A stretch of 64,000 bases of DNA from Cellvibrio sp. KY-YJ-3 (GTDB taxonomy: Bacteria > Pseudomonadota > Gammaproteobacteria > Pseudomonadales > Cellvibrionaceae): assembly GCF_008806955.1 (NCBI RefSeq), contig NZ_CP031727.1, positions 2,990,001 through 3,054,000 of the forward strand, written 5' to 3'. Shown in pieces: positions 34,306 to 44,244 of the stretch. The position numbers were made by a program, and so were the translations under genes. The number at the start of each line of letters is the position of its first letter. The first letter of the stretch is position 1. The notes below the pieces were generated by a model. It was not told the origin of the DNA. It ran no database searches and was given only the letters and a program-made list of their open reading frames with translations.

Positions 34306-35253
34306 ATGTCTAAGTTACTGGATTCCATCGATCAGCGTACTCGTTTGGTGGGCGAGAATCGTTTGGAATTGTTAATGTTTCGCTTGGGCGGGCGTCAACT
34401 TTTTGCTATCAACGTGTTTAAGGTGCAGGAGGTTGTCAAAATTCCCAAGTTGCGCCCCGTGCCTCACAGTCATCCCCATATTCGCGGTGTTGCGCATTTG
34501 CGAGGGCAGGCGGTGCCTGTAATTGATTTACGGGCGGCGATTGGCATGAGTCCGCTTAAAGATTTGGAAAACGCCAACTTAATTGTTGCGGAATATAATC
34601 GTTCCGTGCAGGCTTTTTTGATTGGTGAAGTTGATCGTATTGTTAACCTGAATTGGGAGTTGATATTGCCGCCCCCCAAAGGCACAGGGCGCGGTCATTT
34701 TTTAACGGCAATCACACGCATTGAAGATCAGTTAGTTGAAATACTGGATGTTGAACGTGTACTTGCCGACATTATTCCCTACAACACCCGGGTTTCAGCG
34801 GACATATTGGATTCGGATTTAGCGCAAGAGGCTCGTAAGCGTAAATTGAAAGTACTCTTGGCCGAAGATTCACCCACCGCCGTAAAACAAGTTGTGGAGA
34901 CCTTGGGAAATATTGGTATTGAAGTGCTTTCGGTACAAGATGGTTTGCAGGCGTTGAACTTATTGCGGCAGTGGGCAGCGGCCGGGCGCAAGGTAACAGA
35001 TGAAATTCTTATGTTAGTGACCGATGCAGAAATGCCCGAAATGGATGGTTACAGGCTAACGGCTGAAGTGCGAAAAGACCCAGCGCTACGCGATTTGTAT
35101 GTGGTGCTACACACGTCGCTTAGCGGTAGTTTTAATAAAGCAATGGTTGAAAAAGTGGGCTGCAATGACTTTTTATCCAAATTTCAGCCGGATGAACTTG
35201 CTGCCGTAGTGCAAAAGCGATTGCGCGTATTTTTAAGTCAAGCGTCACATTAA
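34306..35253 (+). CDS. cheV: Chemotaxis coupling protein CheV (first copy)
   Basis: CheV joins a CheW-like coupling domain to a receiver domain and links chemoreceptors to CheA in a phosphorylation-dependent way. The 315-residue chain has a CheW domain (about 18-165: LMFRLGGRQLFAINVFKVQE, GVAHLRGQAVPVIDL) and a receiver (about 182-308) with LLAEDSPTAVKQ, phospho-acceptor in LVTDAEMPEMDGYRLT, HTSLSGS and FLSKF. It closely resembles the second CheV in this window at 60929. No sigma28 promoter is visible upstream. It lies outside the flagellar cluster, divergent from the EAL-HDOD gene, and is followed by a hairpin. Confidence 0.94.
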   Translation: MSKLLDSIDQRTRLVGENRLELLMFRLGGRQLFAINVFKVQEVVKIPKLRPVPHSHPHIRGVAHLRGQAVPVIDLRAAIGMSPLKDLENANLIVAEYNRSVQAFLIGEVDRIVNLNWELILPPPKGTGRGHFLTAITRIEDQLVEILDVERVLADIIPYNTRVSADILDSDLAQEARKRKLKVLLAEDSPTAVKQVVETLGNIGIEVLSVQDGLQALNLLRQWAAAGRKVTDEILMLVTDAEMPEMDGYRLTAEVRKDPALRDLYVVLHTSLSGSFNKAMVEKVGCNDFLSKFQPDELAAVVQKRLRVFLSQASH

Positions 35254-35272
35254 TTTTTTTTGATTTAATAAA

Positions 35273-35310
35273 AAAGCCGCCGGCTAAGTTAATTGGCGGC
35301 TTTCTTTTTG
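35273..35310. terminator. Terminator between cheV and slt
   Basis: AAAGCCGCC (35273-35281) pairs with GGCGGCTTT (35295-35303) around a 13-base loop, with an A run before and TTTCTTTTT after. The symmetry suggests it serves both convergent genes. Confidence 0.82.
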
Positions 35311-35352
35311 CGCGTATATATTTTCAAGTGAAAGTCGTTTCTCTCACAGCAC

Positions 35353-37347
35353 CTAGAGTGTGCGATTGGCTTCTTCCGCTGTTACAAACTTTGTTTCTTG
35401 CCCAAGACGGTACGCATATATCACTGAAAACGACAGAATATTTTGCACATAGCCACGTGTTTCCTTAAAAGGAATAGTTTCAATCCATACGTCATAGGGT
35501 AATTGCGCATTTTTTTCTTTGTTCATCCACTGGCGCACGCGTGAAGGCCCTGCGTTATAGGCTGCTGCTGCAAGAATGCGATTGCCATCAAATACGCCCA
35601 GTAAATAATCGAGATAGCGACTGCCCAAGGCGATATTTTTATCTGGTTTTATTAAATCTTGCGCATTAAAACTCATTCCACTTTTCTGCGCTGTTTGTTT
35701 TGCCGTGGACGGCAGTAATTGCATGAGTCCAACTGCACCAGCGGGTGATTTAGCATCGTGCATAAATGCACTTTCCTGGCGGGCGACAGCAAAAATCAGC
35801 AATGGATTGACCGAGGTTTGTTTGGCAGCTTTAGTGACATGATCCTGATAGACAATCGGGAAGCGTACTTGTAATTCATCCCAGAGTTGCGCCTCGGCCA
35901 TAACTTGAATGCCGTGACGGTGCCAACCCCAACGCTCTGCCAGGCGCCCTGCAATTGCTGCTTGTTCCGGCTTCATGCGTCGCGCGCTGTAAAAAAATTC
36001 GCGCGTTGCGGCTGATAGGTTCCCTCGCTCTAAAAATTCACGAGCGCGCAACATGCCCTGGCTATTTTCGACGGCGCGTACTTGTTCGTCGCTAACCACA
36101 ACCGGGCGGTCAAGGAGGTGGTAGTTAATGCCGGTTTTATCTGCTGCCAGGAACCCATAAAAACTGCGTGCCGGTGCCACGGTATTGTAAATCGCCATGG
36201 GTGTTTCACCGTTAATTTCCTTAATCCCTAACTCTTCCATAGTGCGAGCCTGCCAGTAGCGCCAGCGTTCGGTAGCGCGTGCGTCTTCAGGAAGGCGCGT
36301 TAACCATTCATTTACTTGCTCCCAATTTTGCTTACGCAAAGATTCGCGCAATAACCATTCGAGCAAATCGATACTGTTTAAATTAGGTGTGGAGGCAACT
36401 AATTTTTCAGCTTCTGCGTCATGATCCTGATAGAGCAAGCGCAGTGCAATCTGGTATTTGATTGCGTTGCGGTCGTCGTCGCTGAACAATTGTTGTGCAT
36501 CATAAATTCGCCACAAACTGAGCGCCTCTTTGGCATTAGTGCGCGCCAGTTTTTCTAAACCGTGCAGGATTACGGTTTTCATTTGCGGTGATTGTTTGGC
36601 AAATTTGGATGTTTGTTTTAACAAGCGTGGGTTTGTGTTGACTTGTTGCAACAGTAATGCAAGCGGTTTTTCGGTGGCGGGTAACAAGTTGCTCAAATAA
36701 CTGGCCATGCCATTGTTGCCAGCCTTGAGCACCTTGAGGTGACGCTGCCAGATTAGCTCTGGCGTCATGCGTCCTGCTTTGCGCCATTCAGCAAAGACTG
36801 GATCGCAGGCTTTGGATTGGGCTTTTTCAATATTCCAAAGTGCGCCAACTTCATCCAGTGCAGTTTTATCACCGGTTGCCAAGCGCGCGCGTAGATTGAG
36901 ACAGGCGAGTTCCGGGTCGGTCAAACGCGCGTCGTAAAATTGGCGATAGTCCGTCCAGCGCTCGCGTTGTGCCAGTGTTCGCAGCCAGCGATGCGTCAGA
37001 CGTTCGGCCAAAAATGAATCCGGGTAGCGGTTAAAAAATCTTTCCACTTCTGTTTTCGGGAGAGTGATCAGGCGCTCGCTTAGGTCCTGGTATTCAAGGT
37101 AGGGAACCAGTGGATAATTCTGCAGCTTTTTAACCAGTTGCCGATACTCGGCCATGCTTTTGGAATTCAGTGCTTTTTGCGCGCGATCGTATTGCTGGCG
37201 TTCGACTAGGCGGGCATCGGATTTACCGGTTTGTTTGGTTGTGGCAGGAGTGGCGGCGGATGCGGTGCTGGCGATGCTCAGGGTCATACTGCCGATCAAT
37301 ACGCTGGCACTCAATGACAGCGGCCAAAGTATTTTCGAAAACCTCAT
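35353..37347 (-). CDS. slt: Soluble lytic murein transglycosylase (Slt70 type)
   Basis: This periplasmic exolytic transglycosylase cleaves peptidoglycan glycan strands to 1,6-anhydro-muropeptides. The chain has 664 residues: a signal peptide (cleavage near ASA-AT), a long alpha-superhelical U and L region (about 45-460), and the lysozyme-like catalytic domain (about 475-640). The catalytic Glu lies in ARQESAFMHDAKSPAGAVGL, followed by MQLLPSTAKQTA and AAYNAGPSRVRQWM. Length agrees with Slt70 (about 620-645). The ATG at 37347 follows TTTGAGG; the four-codon longer frame opens at a TTG overlapping that site. It is divergent from uup. Confidence 0.95.
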   Translation of the reverse strand: MRFSKILWPLSLSASVLIGSMTLSIASTASAATPATTKQTGKSDARLVERQQYDRAQKALNSKSMAEYRQLVKKLQNYPLVPYLEYQDLSERLITLPKTEVERFFNRYPDSFLAERLTHRWLRTLAQRERWTDYRQFYDARLTDPELACLNLRARLATGDKTALDEVGALWNIEKAQSKACDPVFAEWRKAGRMTPELIWQRHLKVLKAGNNGMASYLSNLLPATEKPLALLLQQVNTNPRLLKQTSKFAKQSPQMKTVILHGLEKLARTNAKEALSLWRIYDAQQLFSDDDRNAIKYQIALRLLYQDHDAEAEKLVASTPNLNSIDLLEWLLRESLRKQNWEQVNEWLTRLPEDARATERWRYWQARTMEELGIKEINGETPMAIYNTVAPARSFYGFLAADKTGINYHLLDRPVVVSDEQVRAVENSQGMLRAREFLERGNLSAATREFFYSARRMKPEQAAIAGRLAERWGWHRHGIQVMAEAQLWDELQVRFPIVYQDHVTKAAKQTSVNPLLIFAVARQESAFMHDAKSPAGAVGLMQLLPSTAKQTAQKSGMSFNAQDLIKPDKNIALGSRYLDYLLGVFDGNRILAAAAYNAGPSRVRQWMNKEKNAQLPYDVWIETIPFKETRGYVQNILSFSVIYAYRLGQETKFVTAEEANRTL

Positions 37348-37523
37348 GGGGAACCTCAAATTTTTGTCTTGCCAATTATTCTCGTGCGACGGTCCGCGAG
37401 TGCAGGTGGCGGGTTGGTAATGTGTGCCTGCTGGGATATGATGCGGCTCCTTTGAGAATAACAGCCCACCGGTGCTTCTGCCAGTATCATTTTTGTTATA
37501 AAACTACCTGAATTATTCCTTCT

Positions 37524-39446
37524 ATGTCTTTGATTAAAATTGAAAAAGCGGGGCTAAGTTATGGCCTGCAAGTATTGCTTGATGGTGTTGATCTGACCAT
37601 CGAACGCGGCCAGCGTTTGTGTCTGATTGGGCGCAACGGCACTGGTAAATCCAGTCTCTTGAAAGTGATTGCCGGCGAGGTGGATCTGGACAAGGGAGAG
37701 GTTGTCAGGCAAACCGGAATTCGTGTTGCGCGCCTGGAGCAGGATCTGCCCGAGGCGGATGATCGCTTGGTGTTTGACGCTGTTGCGGCGGGTGCTCAAG
37801 GCGTTGGTGAGTTGCTGGCGGAATACCGCTTTATTTCCCACTCAGTCGAGATTAGCGATGCGCAACTGGAGCGCATGACTCAATTACAGCAAAAAATTGA
37901 AGCCAATGACGGGTGGTTGCTACAGCAGAAAGTCGAGGAAATTATCTCTCGCTTGGACTTGCCAGCTGATCGTTATATGCGTGAGCTATCGGGTGGTTGG
38001 CGTCGCCGTGTCGCGTTGGCGCGTGCGCTAGTGTTGGATCCGGATGTACTTTTGCTGGATGAACCCACTAACCATCTGGATATTGCTGCAATTGAATGGC
38101 TGGAAAAACAATTACTGAATTTTAATGGTGCGCTGGTTTTTATCACCCATGACCGCTCGCTTTTACAGGCTTTGGCAACGCACATTGCTGAATTGGATCG
38201 CGGTCACTTGCGCTATTGGGAAGGTGATTACACCAGCTTTTTGGTGTATCGCGAACAGGCGTTGGCCGATGAAGCCCGTCATAATGAATTGTTTGATAAA
38301 AAATTGGCGCAGGAAGAGGTGTGGATTCGTCAGGGTATTAAAGCGCGCCGCACCCGCAACGAAGGCCGTGTTCGAGCCTTGAAAGCATTGCGTGAAACTA
38401 GGTCGGAGCGCCGTGAAGTTGTCGGTAAAGCCAACTTTACTCTCGCCAGCAGTGGTGACTCAGGCAAGTTGGTCGCAGACTTGGTGGATGTTTCCTATTC
38501 CTACGGTGACAAAGTCATAGTAAAAAACTTCTCCACTCGTATTATGCGCGGCGACCGTATCGGTTTAGTGGGAGCCAACGGGGCGGGTAAAAGTACCTTG
38601 CTCAAGCTGATTTTGGGTGAGTTGGAGCCGCAATCCGGTAGCGTTAAGTTGGGCACGAATCTGCAAATTGCCTATTTTGACCAGCTGCGCGATCAACTTG
38701 ATCTCAATAAAAATGCCGTTGATAACATTGCTCAAGGGCGTGAATTTATCGATATCGATGGCAAGTCCAAACATATTTTCTCCTACCTGAGTGACTTCTT
38801 ATTCAGCGGTGAACGCGCACGCACGCCGCTGCGTGCACTCTCCGGTGGTGAGCGCAACCGGGTATTGCTGGCTAAATTGTTTAGCAAATCGGCAAACTTG
38901 TTGGTATTGGATGAACCGACCAATGATCTCGATGTAGAAACGTTGGAATTGTTGGAGGATATCCTCACCGAATACCCTGGCACCTTATTGTTGGTCAGCC
39001 ATGACCGGGCATTTTTGAACAATATTGTGAGCAGTGTCATTGCATTTGAAGGGCGCGGGAATGTGCTCGAATACATTGGCGGTTATGACGATTGGATACG
39101 TCAGGGTGGAAAATGGACGCAAGCTGATGAATTGCCGGCCGCAGAGTCGCCAGCTCCCGCGATAGTCGAGCAGAAGCCTGCCGTATCGAGTGAAGTGGTG
39201 AAGGCACCTGCGAAAATAAAAAAGCTCAGCTACAAATTTCAAAAAGAATTTGATGAGTTGCCACAAAAAATCGAACACTTGGAAAGCAGTGTGGAAGCCT
39301 TGGCTGCGATTACCAGTGCATCAGATTTCTATAGCCAACCTGCTGCAGTGGTTGAACAGAAGTTGCAAGAACTGGCAACGGCACAGAAGCAGTTGGATGA
39401 TTGTTTTGAGCGCTGGGCAGAGCTTGAAGATATGCAGCAAGAGTAG
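37524..39446 (+). CDS. uup: ABC-F ATPase Uup
   Basis: Uup is a cytosolic ABC-F protein acting on ribosomes and affecting transposon excision. The 640-residue protein has two ABC domains: Walker A GRNGTGKSS (about 36-44) with signature LSGGWRRRVALAR, and Walker A GANGAGKST (about 350-358) with signature LSGGERNRVLLAK. Walker B motifs are VLLLDEPTNHLDI and LLVLDEPTNDLDV. A linker and a C-terminal coiled coil (about 550-635, LSYKFQKEFDELPQKIEHLE) are characteristic of Uup and bind DNA. Start ATG 37524. No membrane segments are present. Confidence 0.95.
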   Translation: MSLIKIEKAGLSYGLQVLLDGVDLTIERGQRLCLIGRNGTGKSSLLKVIAGEVDLDKGEVVRQTGIRVARLEQDLPEADDRLVFDAVAAGAQGVGELLAEYRFISHSVEISDAQLERMTQLQQKIEANDGWLLQQKVEEIISRLDLPADRYMRELSGGWRRRVALARALVLDPDVLLLDEPTNHLDIAAIEWLEKQLLNFNGALVFITHDRSLLQALATHIAELDRGHLRYWEGDYTSFLVYREQALADEARHNELFDKKLAQEEVWIRQGIKARRTRNEGRVRALKALRETRSERREVVGKANFTLASSGDSGKLVADLVDVSYSYGDKVIVKNFSTRIMRGDRIGLVGANGAGKSTLLKLILGELEPQSGSVKLGTNLQIAYFDQLRDQLDLNKNAVDNIAQGREFIDIDGKSKHIFSYLSDFLFSGERARTPLRALSGGERNRVLLAKLFSKSANLLVLDEPTNDLDVETLELLEDILTEYPGTLLLVSHDRAFLNNIVSSVIAFEGRGNVLEYIGGYDDWIRQGGKWTQADELPAAESPAPAIVEQKPAVSSEVVKAPAKIKKLSYKFQKEFDELPQKIEHLESSVEALAAITSASDFYSQPAAVVEQKLQELATAQKQLDDCFERWAELEDMQQE

Positions 39447-39490
39447 GATTGCTCTCGCTGCATTGTTTTCGTTCCAGGTAATAGTGTTAT

Positions 39491-39949
39491 TTAGGAATCG
39501 CTGGTTTGTTTTTTGACGAGCACGGCCAACACGTCGCAGGTCGCACCGTGTAAAACACTATTAGGGGTAGAACCAAGTAAGAGTGAAAACCCTTTGCGGC
39601 CGTGACTGCCCACCACAATTAAGTCAGCTGATTCCTGTTCCGCTAAATAATGTAGCTCGGCAGCAGGTTGGCCGACTAACACATGGCGCTGCTGGATAGG
39701 GTAGGGGCTGGATGCGGCCAATTGCGCTAAATCAGCCTCCGCTTTCTGTACTTGTTGTTCTTGCACGCCGCTTAAATCGACCGGCATATCACCGCCGTAA
39801 GCAAATGCAATAGGCTCAAGCACATGGGCAATAGTCAGTTTTGCATTACAGGTGTTGGCTATCCCCGCTGCGCGTCGAATCACGGCGGGGCAATCTTCGG
39901 AAAGATCGACACCGATAATAATATGCTTGTAGCTAATTGTTTCTGTCAT
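39491..39949 (-). CDS. Universal stress protein, ATP-binding type
   Basis: A cytosolic UspA-fold protein of 152 residues. The N-terminal strand-loop IIIGVDLSEDC and the C-terminal nucleotide loop VVGSHGRKGFSLLLGSTPNS give the G-2x-G-9x-G-S/T-N pattern of ATP-binding members. Residues 50-65 carry FAYGGDMPVDLS, typical of the Pseudomonas subgroup. It is convergent with uup across 44 bases without an obvious hairpin. Regulation is not visible. Confidence 0.92.
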   Translation of the reverse strand: MTETISYKHIIIGVDLSEDCPAVIRRAAGIANTCNAKLTIAHVLEPIAFAYGGDMPVDLSGVQEQQVQKAEADLAQLAASSPYPIQQRHVLVGQPAAELHYLAEQESADLIVVGSHGRKGFSLLLGSTPNSVLHGATCDVLAVLVKKQTSDS

Positions 39950-40036
39950 GATTCCTGCCCCCTATGAATACTGTCACTGTTAAGAGTTTAGTTCGCCCTG
40001 GCGAAAATTGCGCCCTTTGATCGCACAAGGATTTAT

Positions 40037-40540
40037 ATGAACCTCTGGTTTTTCGTTTTGTTGGTTGTAACTATTGCGCTGGTGCTGGGGCCAATTTCCA
40101 TGTTGCGTCCGAGTCCGGCGCAAAAACGCAAAGAGCAGCTACGGATGCAAGCAAGCGCTCAAGGTGTACGGTTTGGTATGCGGCGTTTGCCCGCACGCAA
40201 AACAGACATGGAGCAACCCCCGGTACTCCCCGTTTATTTTTTACCGCCGCCAACTACCATGCAGTCAATGGATGATTGGGTCTTGATGCGCACCGAATAC
40301 GAGCATGAAGGGAATTTCTATAAAGAGTGGGATTGGCAAGGCAATGCTCGCCCGATACCGCAAGTAAGTGAGCAATTAACATCAATATTGTCGACGTTGC
40401 CGCATTCGGTGCCAGCTATAGCTCAGGGAAAATCAGGAACCTGTATTTTTTGGCGGGAAACAGAGGGTGAGGAGGTTTTGATTGCTGTGATAGCAGTATT
40501 GCGTAACCTGGATGCGCTGATTCGCGAGGCTAAATCATAA
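40037..40540 (+). CDS. Conserved hypothetical protein with N-terminal membrane anchor
   Basis: I do not recognise this 167-residue protein. It has one N-terminal hydrophobic helix (about 3-22, FVLLVVTIALVLGPISML) and a basic segment (QKRKEQLRMQ), so the rest probably faces the cytosol. A compact domain (about 80-165) has WVLMRTEYEHEGNFYKEWDW and IFWRETEGEEVLIAVIAVLR. No catalytic motif is evident. Coding quality is good and the start follows AAGGATTTAT. Its last eleven bases overlap the tail of the gene on the opposite strand. Similar proteins near topA occur in Pseudomonas from memory, not searched. Confidence 0.7.
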   Translation: MNLWFFVLLVVTIALVLGPISMLRPSPAQKRKEQLRMQASAQGVRFGMRRLPARKTDMEQPPVLPVYFLPPPTTMQSMDDWVLMRTEYEHEGNFYKEWDWQGNARPIPQVSEQLTSILSTLPHSVPAIAQGKSGTCIFWRETEGEEVLIAVIAVLRNLDALIREAKS

Positions 40541-41240
40541 CGCTTGATTTTGTCGGGTCGCGCAAATCCTTGCTAAGACTGTCGCGGCCGCCATCGACCA
40601 ATTCCCCCAACTCTTTGATCATCTTTAAGCGGCGTGGATCCTGGTGCATGGATTCCATCAGTAAATATTGTGCCTTGCGGTAAAACGCCTGCGCAGAAAA
40701 ACGGTCACTAATCGCCATGGATTTATCCCCTTGTCCTATGTAGGACATCACCGCGACCATCAAGTGTGCCCAGCGCAACTCCCCCAGATATGTGCTTAGT
40801 TCAGCTTCATTAATTACCCCTTGGGCGGCAAGTTGGGTGATCAATTGCATTGCGTCGTTTAAGTGGAGCTGGGTTTTGGCAATTTGTGCATCACTTTCGC
40901 GTTGATAGCTAATTGATTGGCGGTTAGTGCCACTCAGTAACTCTTCCGAGTGCGCCTCTGTTTTTTGAATTGCAAGTTCCAGAAGCTCGGGGTTTTTCTC
41001 TTCCAACGCCAGCATTTGCTGTTGCAAGCTCGCGATCATGTCGTTGATGTGTTTGGTGATCATGCGGTTGGGAAGTGTTTCTGCTAGGCAGTTAACCACT
41101 TCGGTCAACTCTTCAGCGCGGATGCGCAATCGGCGTTGTTGTAGCCTCCGTTCCCGTTGCCGAAGTTGGATGCGGTTGACCGCGCTGACCGCTACAAGCG
41201 CCAGAATCATCAAAACAAAAAGAACTGCGATTAAAGTCAT
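40530..41240 (-). CDS. Conserved hypothetical membrane-anchored coiled-coil protein
   Basis: Function unknown. Starting at ATG 41240 the product has 236 residues: an N-terminal membrane helix (about 2-20, TLIAVLFVLMILALVAVSAV), a highly basic arginine and glutamine-rich helix (RQRERRLQQRRLRIRAEELT), then an all-helical domain. That domain includes NRMITKHINDMIASLQQQM and LRWAHLMVAVMSYIGQGDKS. A longer frame reading to 41408 adds an implausible cysteine-rich segment. The 3' end overlaps the opposite-strand gene by eleven bases. It is divergent from topA. The tail DSLSKDLRDPTKSS is polar. Confidence 0.72.
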   Translation of the reverse strand: MTLIAVLFVLMILALVAVSAVNRIQLRQRERRLQQRRLRIRAEELTEVVNCLAETLPNRMITKHINDMIASLQQQMLALEEKNPELLELAIQKTEAHSEELLSGTNRQSISYQRESDAQIAKTQLHLNDAMQLITQLAAQGVINEAELSTYLGELRWAHLMVAVMSYIGQGDKSMAISDRFSAQAFYRKAQYLLMESMHQDPRRLKMIKELGELVDGGRDSLSKDLRDPTKSSVMI

Positions 41241-41563
41241 GCGGATATCTGCGGTATAAAAGTCAGGGATTGTATTGGCTGTTATGGTTATGCAATAACA
41301 AAAAATAAAACATTTTAAAAACAATAAGTTAACTGTATTTATAGAACTTTTTTTCAGCGCAGGGTAGGGTTTCCTATGTAGCGGTAAAAGTACATCGCCT
41401 AATGTCACTCACGGAAATTATAACTTGACCCCTTGCGGCGCAGGTCTTATATATGCGCACCTTCAAGCTAATTTAGCTGTCCCGATCGGCGATACTGCAA
41501 TCTTTTGGCACATAATTCAACTGTTTGCACAGCCTTCCTTTAATAGAGAATTTTCTGACCATT
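41241..41563. other. Gene-free region upstream of topA
   Basis: About 320 bases with no convincing gene. It is AT-rich near 41290-41350 and holds the topA promoter (41425-41453). No further hairpins or repeats are seen. The topA leader would be about 100 bases. Confidence 0.6.
41425..41453 (+). promoter_or_regulatory. Sigma70 promoter of topA
   Basis: TTGACC (41425-41430), 17-base spacer, TATATA (41448-41453). This nearly ideal element reads toward topA with an expected start about 105 bases before the ATG. The region TATATATGCGC after the -10 is not GC-rich immediately, unlike stringently controlled promoters. Confidence 0.78.
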
Positions 41564-44185
41564 ATGGGCAAATCCTTAGTTATCGTTGAGTCGCCAGCAA
41601 AGGCGAAAACCATTAATAAGTATCTGGGTAACGATTTTATTGTTAAGTCCAGTATTGGTCATATTCGCGATTTGCCTACCAGCGGCGGCGCCAAACCCGT
41701 TGATGCCAAAGAGCGTGCAAAACAGGCCGCAGCAACACGCAAAATGTCTGCTGAAGATAAGGCAACCTATCAAGCCAAAAAAAGCAAAAGCCAGCTTATC
41801 AATCGAATGGGCATTGACCCGGAGAATAACTGGGAAGCTACCTACGAGATTCTGCCCGGCAAAGAAAAAGTAGTGGAGGAGCTGAAAAAGCTCGCCGAAA
41901 AAGCCGACATGGTCTACCTCGCAACCGACTTGGATAGAGAGGGGGAGGCCATCGCCTGGCATTTGCGTGAGGCAATTGGTGGTGATGAATCACGCTATCG
42001 CCGCGTAGTATTTAATGAAATTACAAAAACCGCGATTCAAAATGCTTTTAAAACCCCAGGGCCAATTGATCAAAATCGGGTGGATGCCCAGCAGGCCCGC
42101 CGGTTTTTAGATCGCGTAGTGGGATATATGGTTTCCCCTCTGCTGTGGGAAAAGGTTGCCCGCGGGTTGTCGGCAGGGCGCGTGCAGTCGGTTGCTGTGC
42201 GTTTGGTTGTTGAGCGCGAGCGCGAGATTCGTGCATTTATTCCAGAGGAATACTGGACGCTGTTTGCCGATCTACAGGCCGATAAAAACCAACAAGCCAG
42301 CTTCGAAGTCAAAAAATTTGGCGATGACGCGTTCAAACCTGTGAATGAACTTCAGGCAATGACGGCTGTTGCCGCCCTGCAAGGTGCTAGTTACAAGGTA
42401 CTCAGCCGCGAGGACAAACCGACACAATCCAAGCCCTCCGCACCGTTTATCACCTCCACACTCCAGCAAGCGGCCAGTACCCGCTTGGGCTTTGGGGTGA
42501 AAAAAACCATGATGATGGCCCAGCGTTTGTACGAGGCAGGCTATATCACTTATATGCGTACTGACTCTACCAATCTGAGTAAAGAAGCGGTTGAGTCCTG
42601 CCGCGAATACATTCTTGAAAATTTTGGCAAACGTTATTTACCTGAAGCGCCGGTGCTCTACTCAAGTAAAGACGGTGCACAGGAAGCGCATGAGGCGATT
42701 CGTCCTTCCAGTGTTGGTGTTATGCCAAATCAGTTGAGTGGTATGGAGCGCGACGCAGAGCGCTTGTATGGCTTGATTTGGCAGCAATTTGTTGCCTGTC
42801 AAATGACCCCGGCGGAGTACACCAGTACGAGTGTGGTAGTCGCGGCAGGTGAATATGAGTTGCGTACTCGCGGACGGGTAATTCGCTTTGATGGGTATAC
42901 CAAGGTGAGCCCACAAGTTGCCAAAAAAGATGAGGATGTTGTCTTACCTGATATGAAAGTCGGTCAGGTATTACCGTTGATCAAGTTGAACCCCCAGCAG
43001 CACTTTACCAAGCCTGCGGCGCGTTATACCGAAGCCAGTTTGGTAAAAGAGTTGGAAAAGCGCGCTATTGGTCGTCCATCAACTTACGCGTCAATCATTT
43101 CTACTATTCAAGAGCGCGGTTATGTGCGCCAGGAAAATCGTCGCTTTTACGCCGAAAAAATGGGCGATATAGTCACGGAACGATTGGTCGAAAGCTTTGA
43201 TGATCTTATGGATTACGGTTTTACCGCTAACATGGAAGACTCTCTCGATGTAGTGGCGCAAGGTGGCAAAAACTGGCGCCAATTACTTAATGAGTTTTAT
43301 GCTGGGTTTAGTAAAAAACTTGCGCTGGCATCCGGTGCCGATAAAGGTATGCGCGCTAATGATCCTACTGAAACCGACATTCCGTGCAGTCTCTGTGGTC
43401 GCCATATGCAGATTCGTACCGGTAGCACGGGTGTATTCCTTGGTTGCTCTGGTTATGCGTTACCACCCAAAGAGCGCTGCAAAAACACCATGAATTTGGT
43501 GTCTGGTGATGAAGTTATTGATGCCGATGCGGATGAAGAGGCCGAATCTCGTCAGTTGCGCGCCAAGCATCGCTGCAAGTTGTGTAATTCGGCGATGGAC
43601 TCCTATCTACTGGATGAACATCGCAAGTTACATATTTGCGGCAATAACCCGGATTGTGCGGGTTACGAAGTGGAGCAAGGTAGCTATCGACTGAAGGGGT
43701 ATGAAGGCCCTACGCTTGAATGCGACAAGTGCGGTAGCGAAATGCAGCTGAAGACTGGGCGTTTTGGCAAGTACTTCGGCTGTACTAATGGCGAGTGCAA
43801 AAATACTCGCAAGTTATTGAAAAGTGGGGAAGCAGCACCACCAAAAGTGGATCCGATAGTCATGCCTGAGTTGCGCTGCGAGAAAGTTGATGATCACTAT
43901 GTGCTGCGTGACGGTGCTGCTGGCTTATTTTTGGCGGCGAGCCAGTTCCCCAAAAACCGTGAAACACGTGCGCCCTTGGTTGAGGAGCTTCTCCCTTATA
44001 AGGATCGCATAGATCCCAAGTATCATTTCTTGTTATCAGCTCCAGTTGCTGATCCTGATGGCAATAAGGCAATTATTCGTTTTAGCCGCAAAACTAAAGA
44101 ACAATATGTACAAACTGAAGTAAATGGAAAGGCAACAGGCTGGAAGGCATTTTTTGCCAATGGCAAATGGCAAGTTCAGAAGTGA
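41564..44185 (+). CDS. topA: DNA topoisomerase I
   Basis: TopA relaxes negative supercoils by transient single-strand cleavage. The 873-residue protein starts at ATG 41564 ([16 protein letters not shown]), with the TOPRIM domain (about 3-150) including [18 protein letters not shown]. The catalytic Tyr330 lies in [12 protein letters not shown], matching Tyr319 of E. coli. Three C-terminal zinc-ribbon units follow: CSLC with a later C and C (about 620-650), CKLC with CGNNPDC, and CDKCG with CTNGEC. A fourth, cysteine-free repeat ends the chain. Length fits the family (865-870). A strong promoter lies upstream. Confidence 0.97.
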   Translation: MGKSLVIVESPAKAKTINKYLGNDFIVKSSIGHIRDLPTSGGAKPVDAKERAKQAAATRKMSAEDKATYQAKKSKSQLINRMGIDPENNWEATYEILPGKEKVVEELKKLAEKADMVYLATDLDREGEAIAWHLREAIGGDESRYRRVVFNEITKTAIQNAFKTPGPIDQNRVDAQQARRFLDRVVGYMVSPLLWEKVARGLSAGRVQSVAVRLVVEREREIRAFIPEEYWTLFADLQADKNQQASFEVKKFGDDAFKPVNELQAMTAVAALQGASYKVLSREDKPTQSKPSAPFITSTLQQAASTRLGFGVKKTMMMAQRLYEAGYITYMRTDSTNLSKEAVESCREYILENFGKRYLPEAPVLYSSKDGAQEAHEAIRPSSVGVMPNQLSGMERDAERLYGLIWQQFVACQMTPAEYTSTSVVVAAGEYELRTRGRVIRFDGYTKVSPQVAKKDEDVVLPDMKVGQVLPLIKLNPQQHFTKPAARYTEASLVKELEKRAIGRPSTYASIISTIQERGYVRQENRRFYAEKMGDIVTERLVESFDDLMDYGFTANMEDSLDVVAQGGKNWRQLLNEFYAGFSKKLALASGADKGMRANDPTETDIPCSLCGRHMQIRTGSTGVFLGCSGYALPPKERCKNTMNLVSGDEVIDADADEEAESRQLRAKHRCKLCNSAMDSYLLDEHRKLHICGNNPDCAGYEVEQGSYRLKGYEGPTLECDKCGSEMQLKTGRFGKYFGCTNGECKNTRKLLKSGEAAPPKVDPIVMPELRCEKVDDHYVLRDGAAGLFLAASQFPKNRETRAPLVEELLPYKDRIDPKYHFLLSAPVADPDGNKAIIRFSRKTKEQYVQTEVNGKATGWKAFFANGKWQVQK

Positions 44186-44244
44186 GTCAGGGCTTGTGGT
44201 AATTGAAGGTAGTTGCCTTTTACTACCAGTAAAGCAGTGTATCT

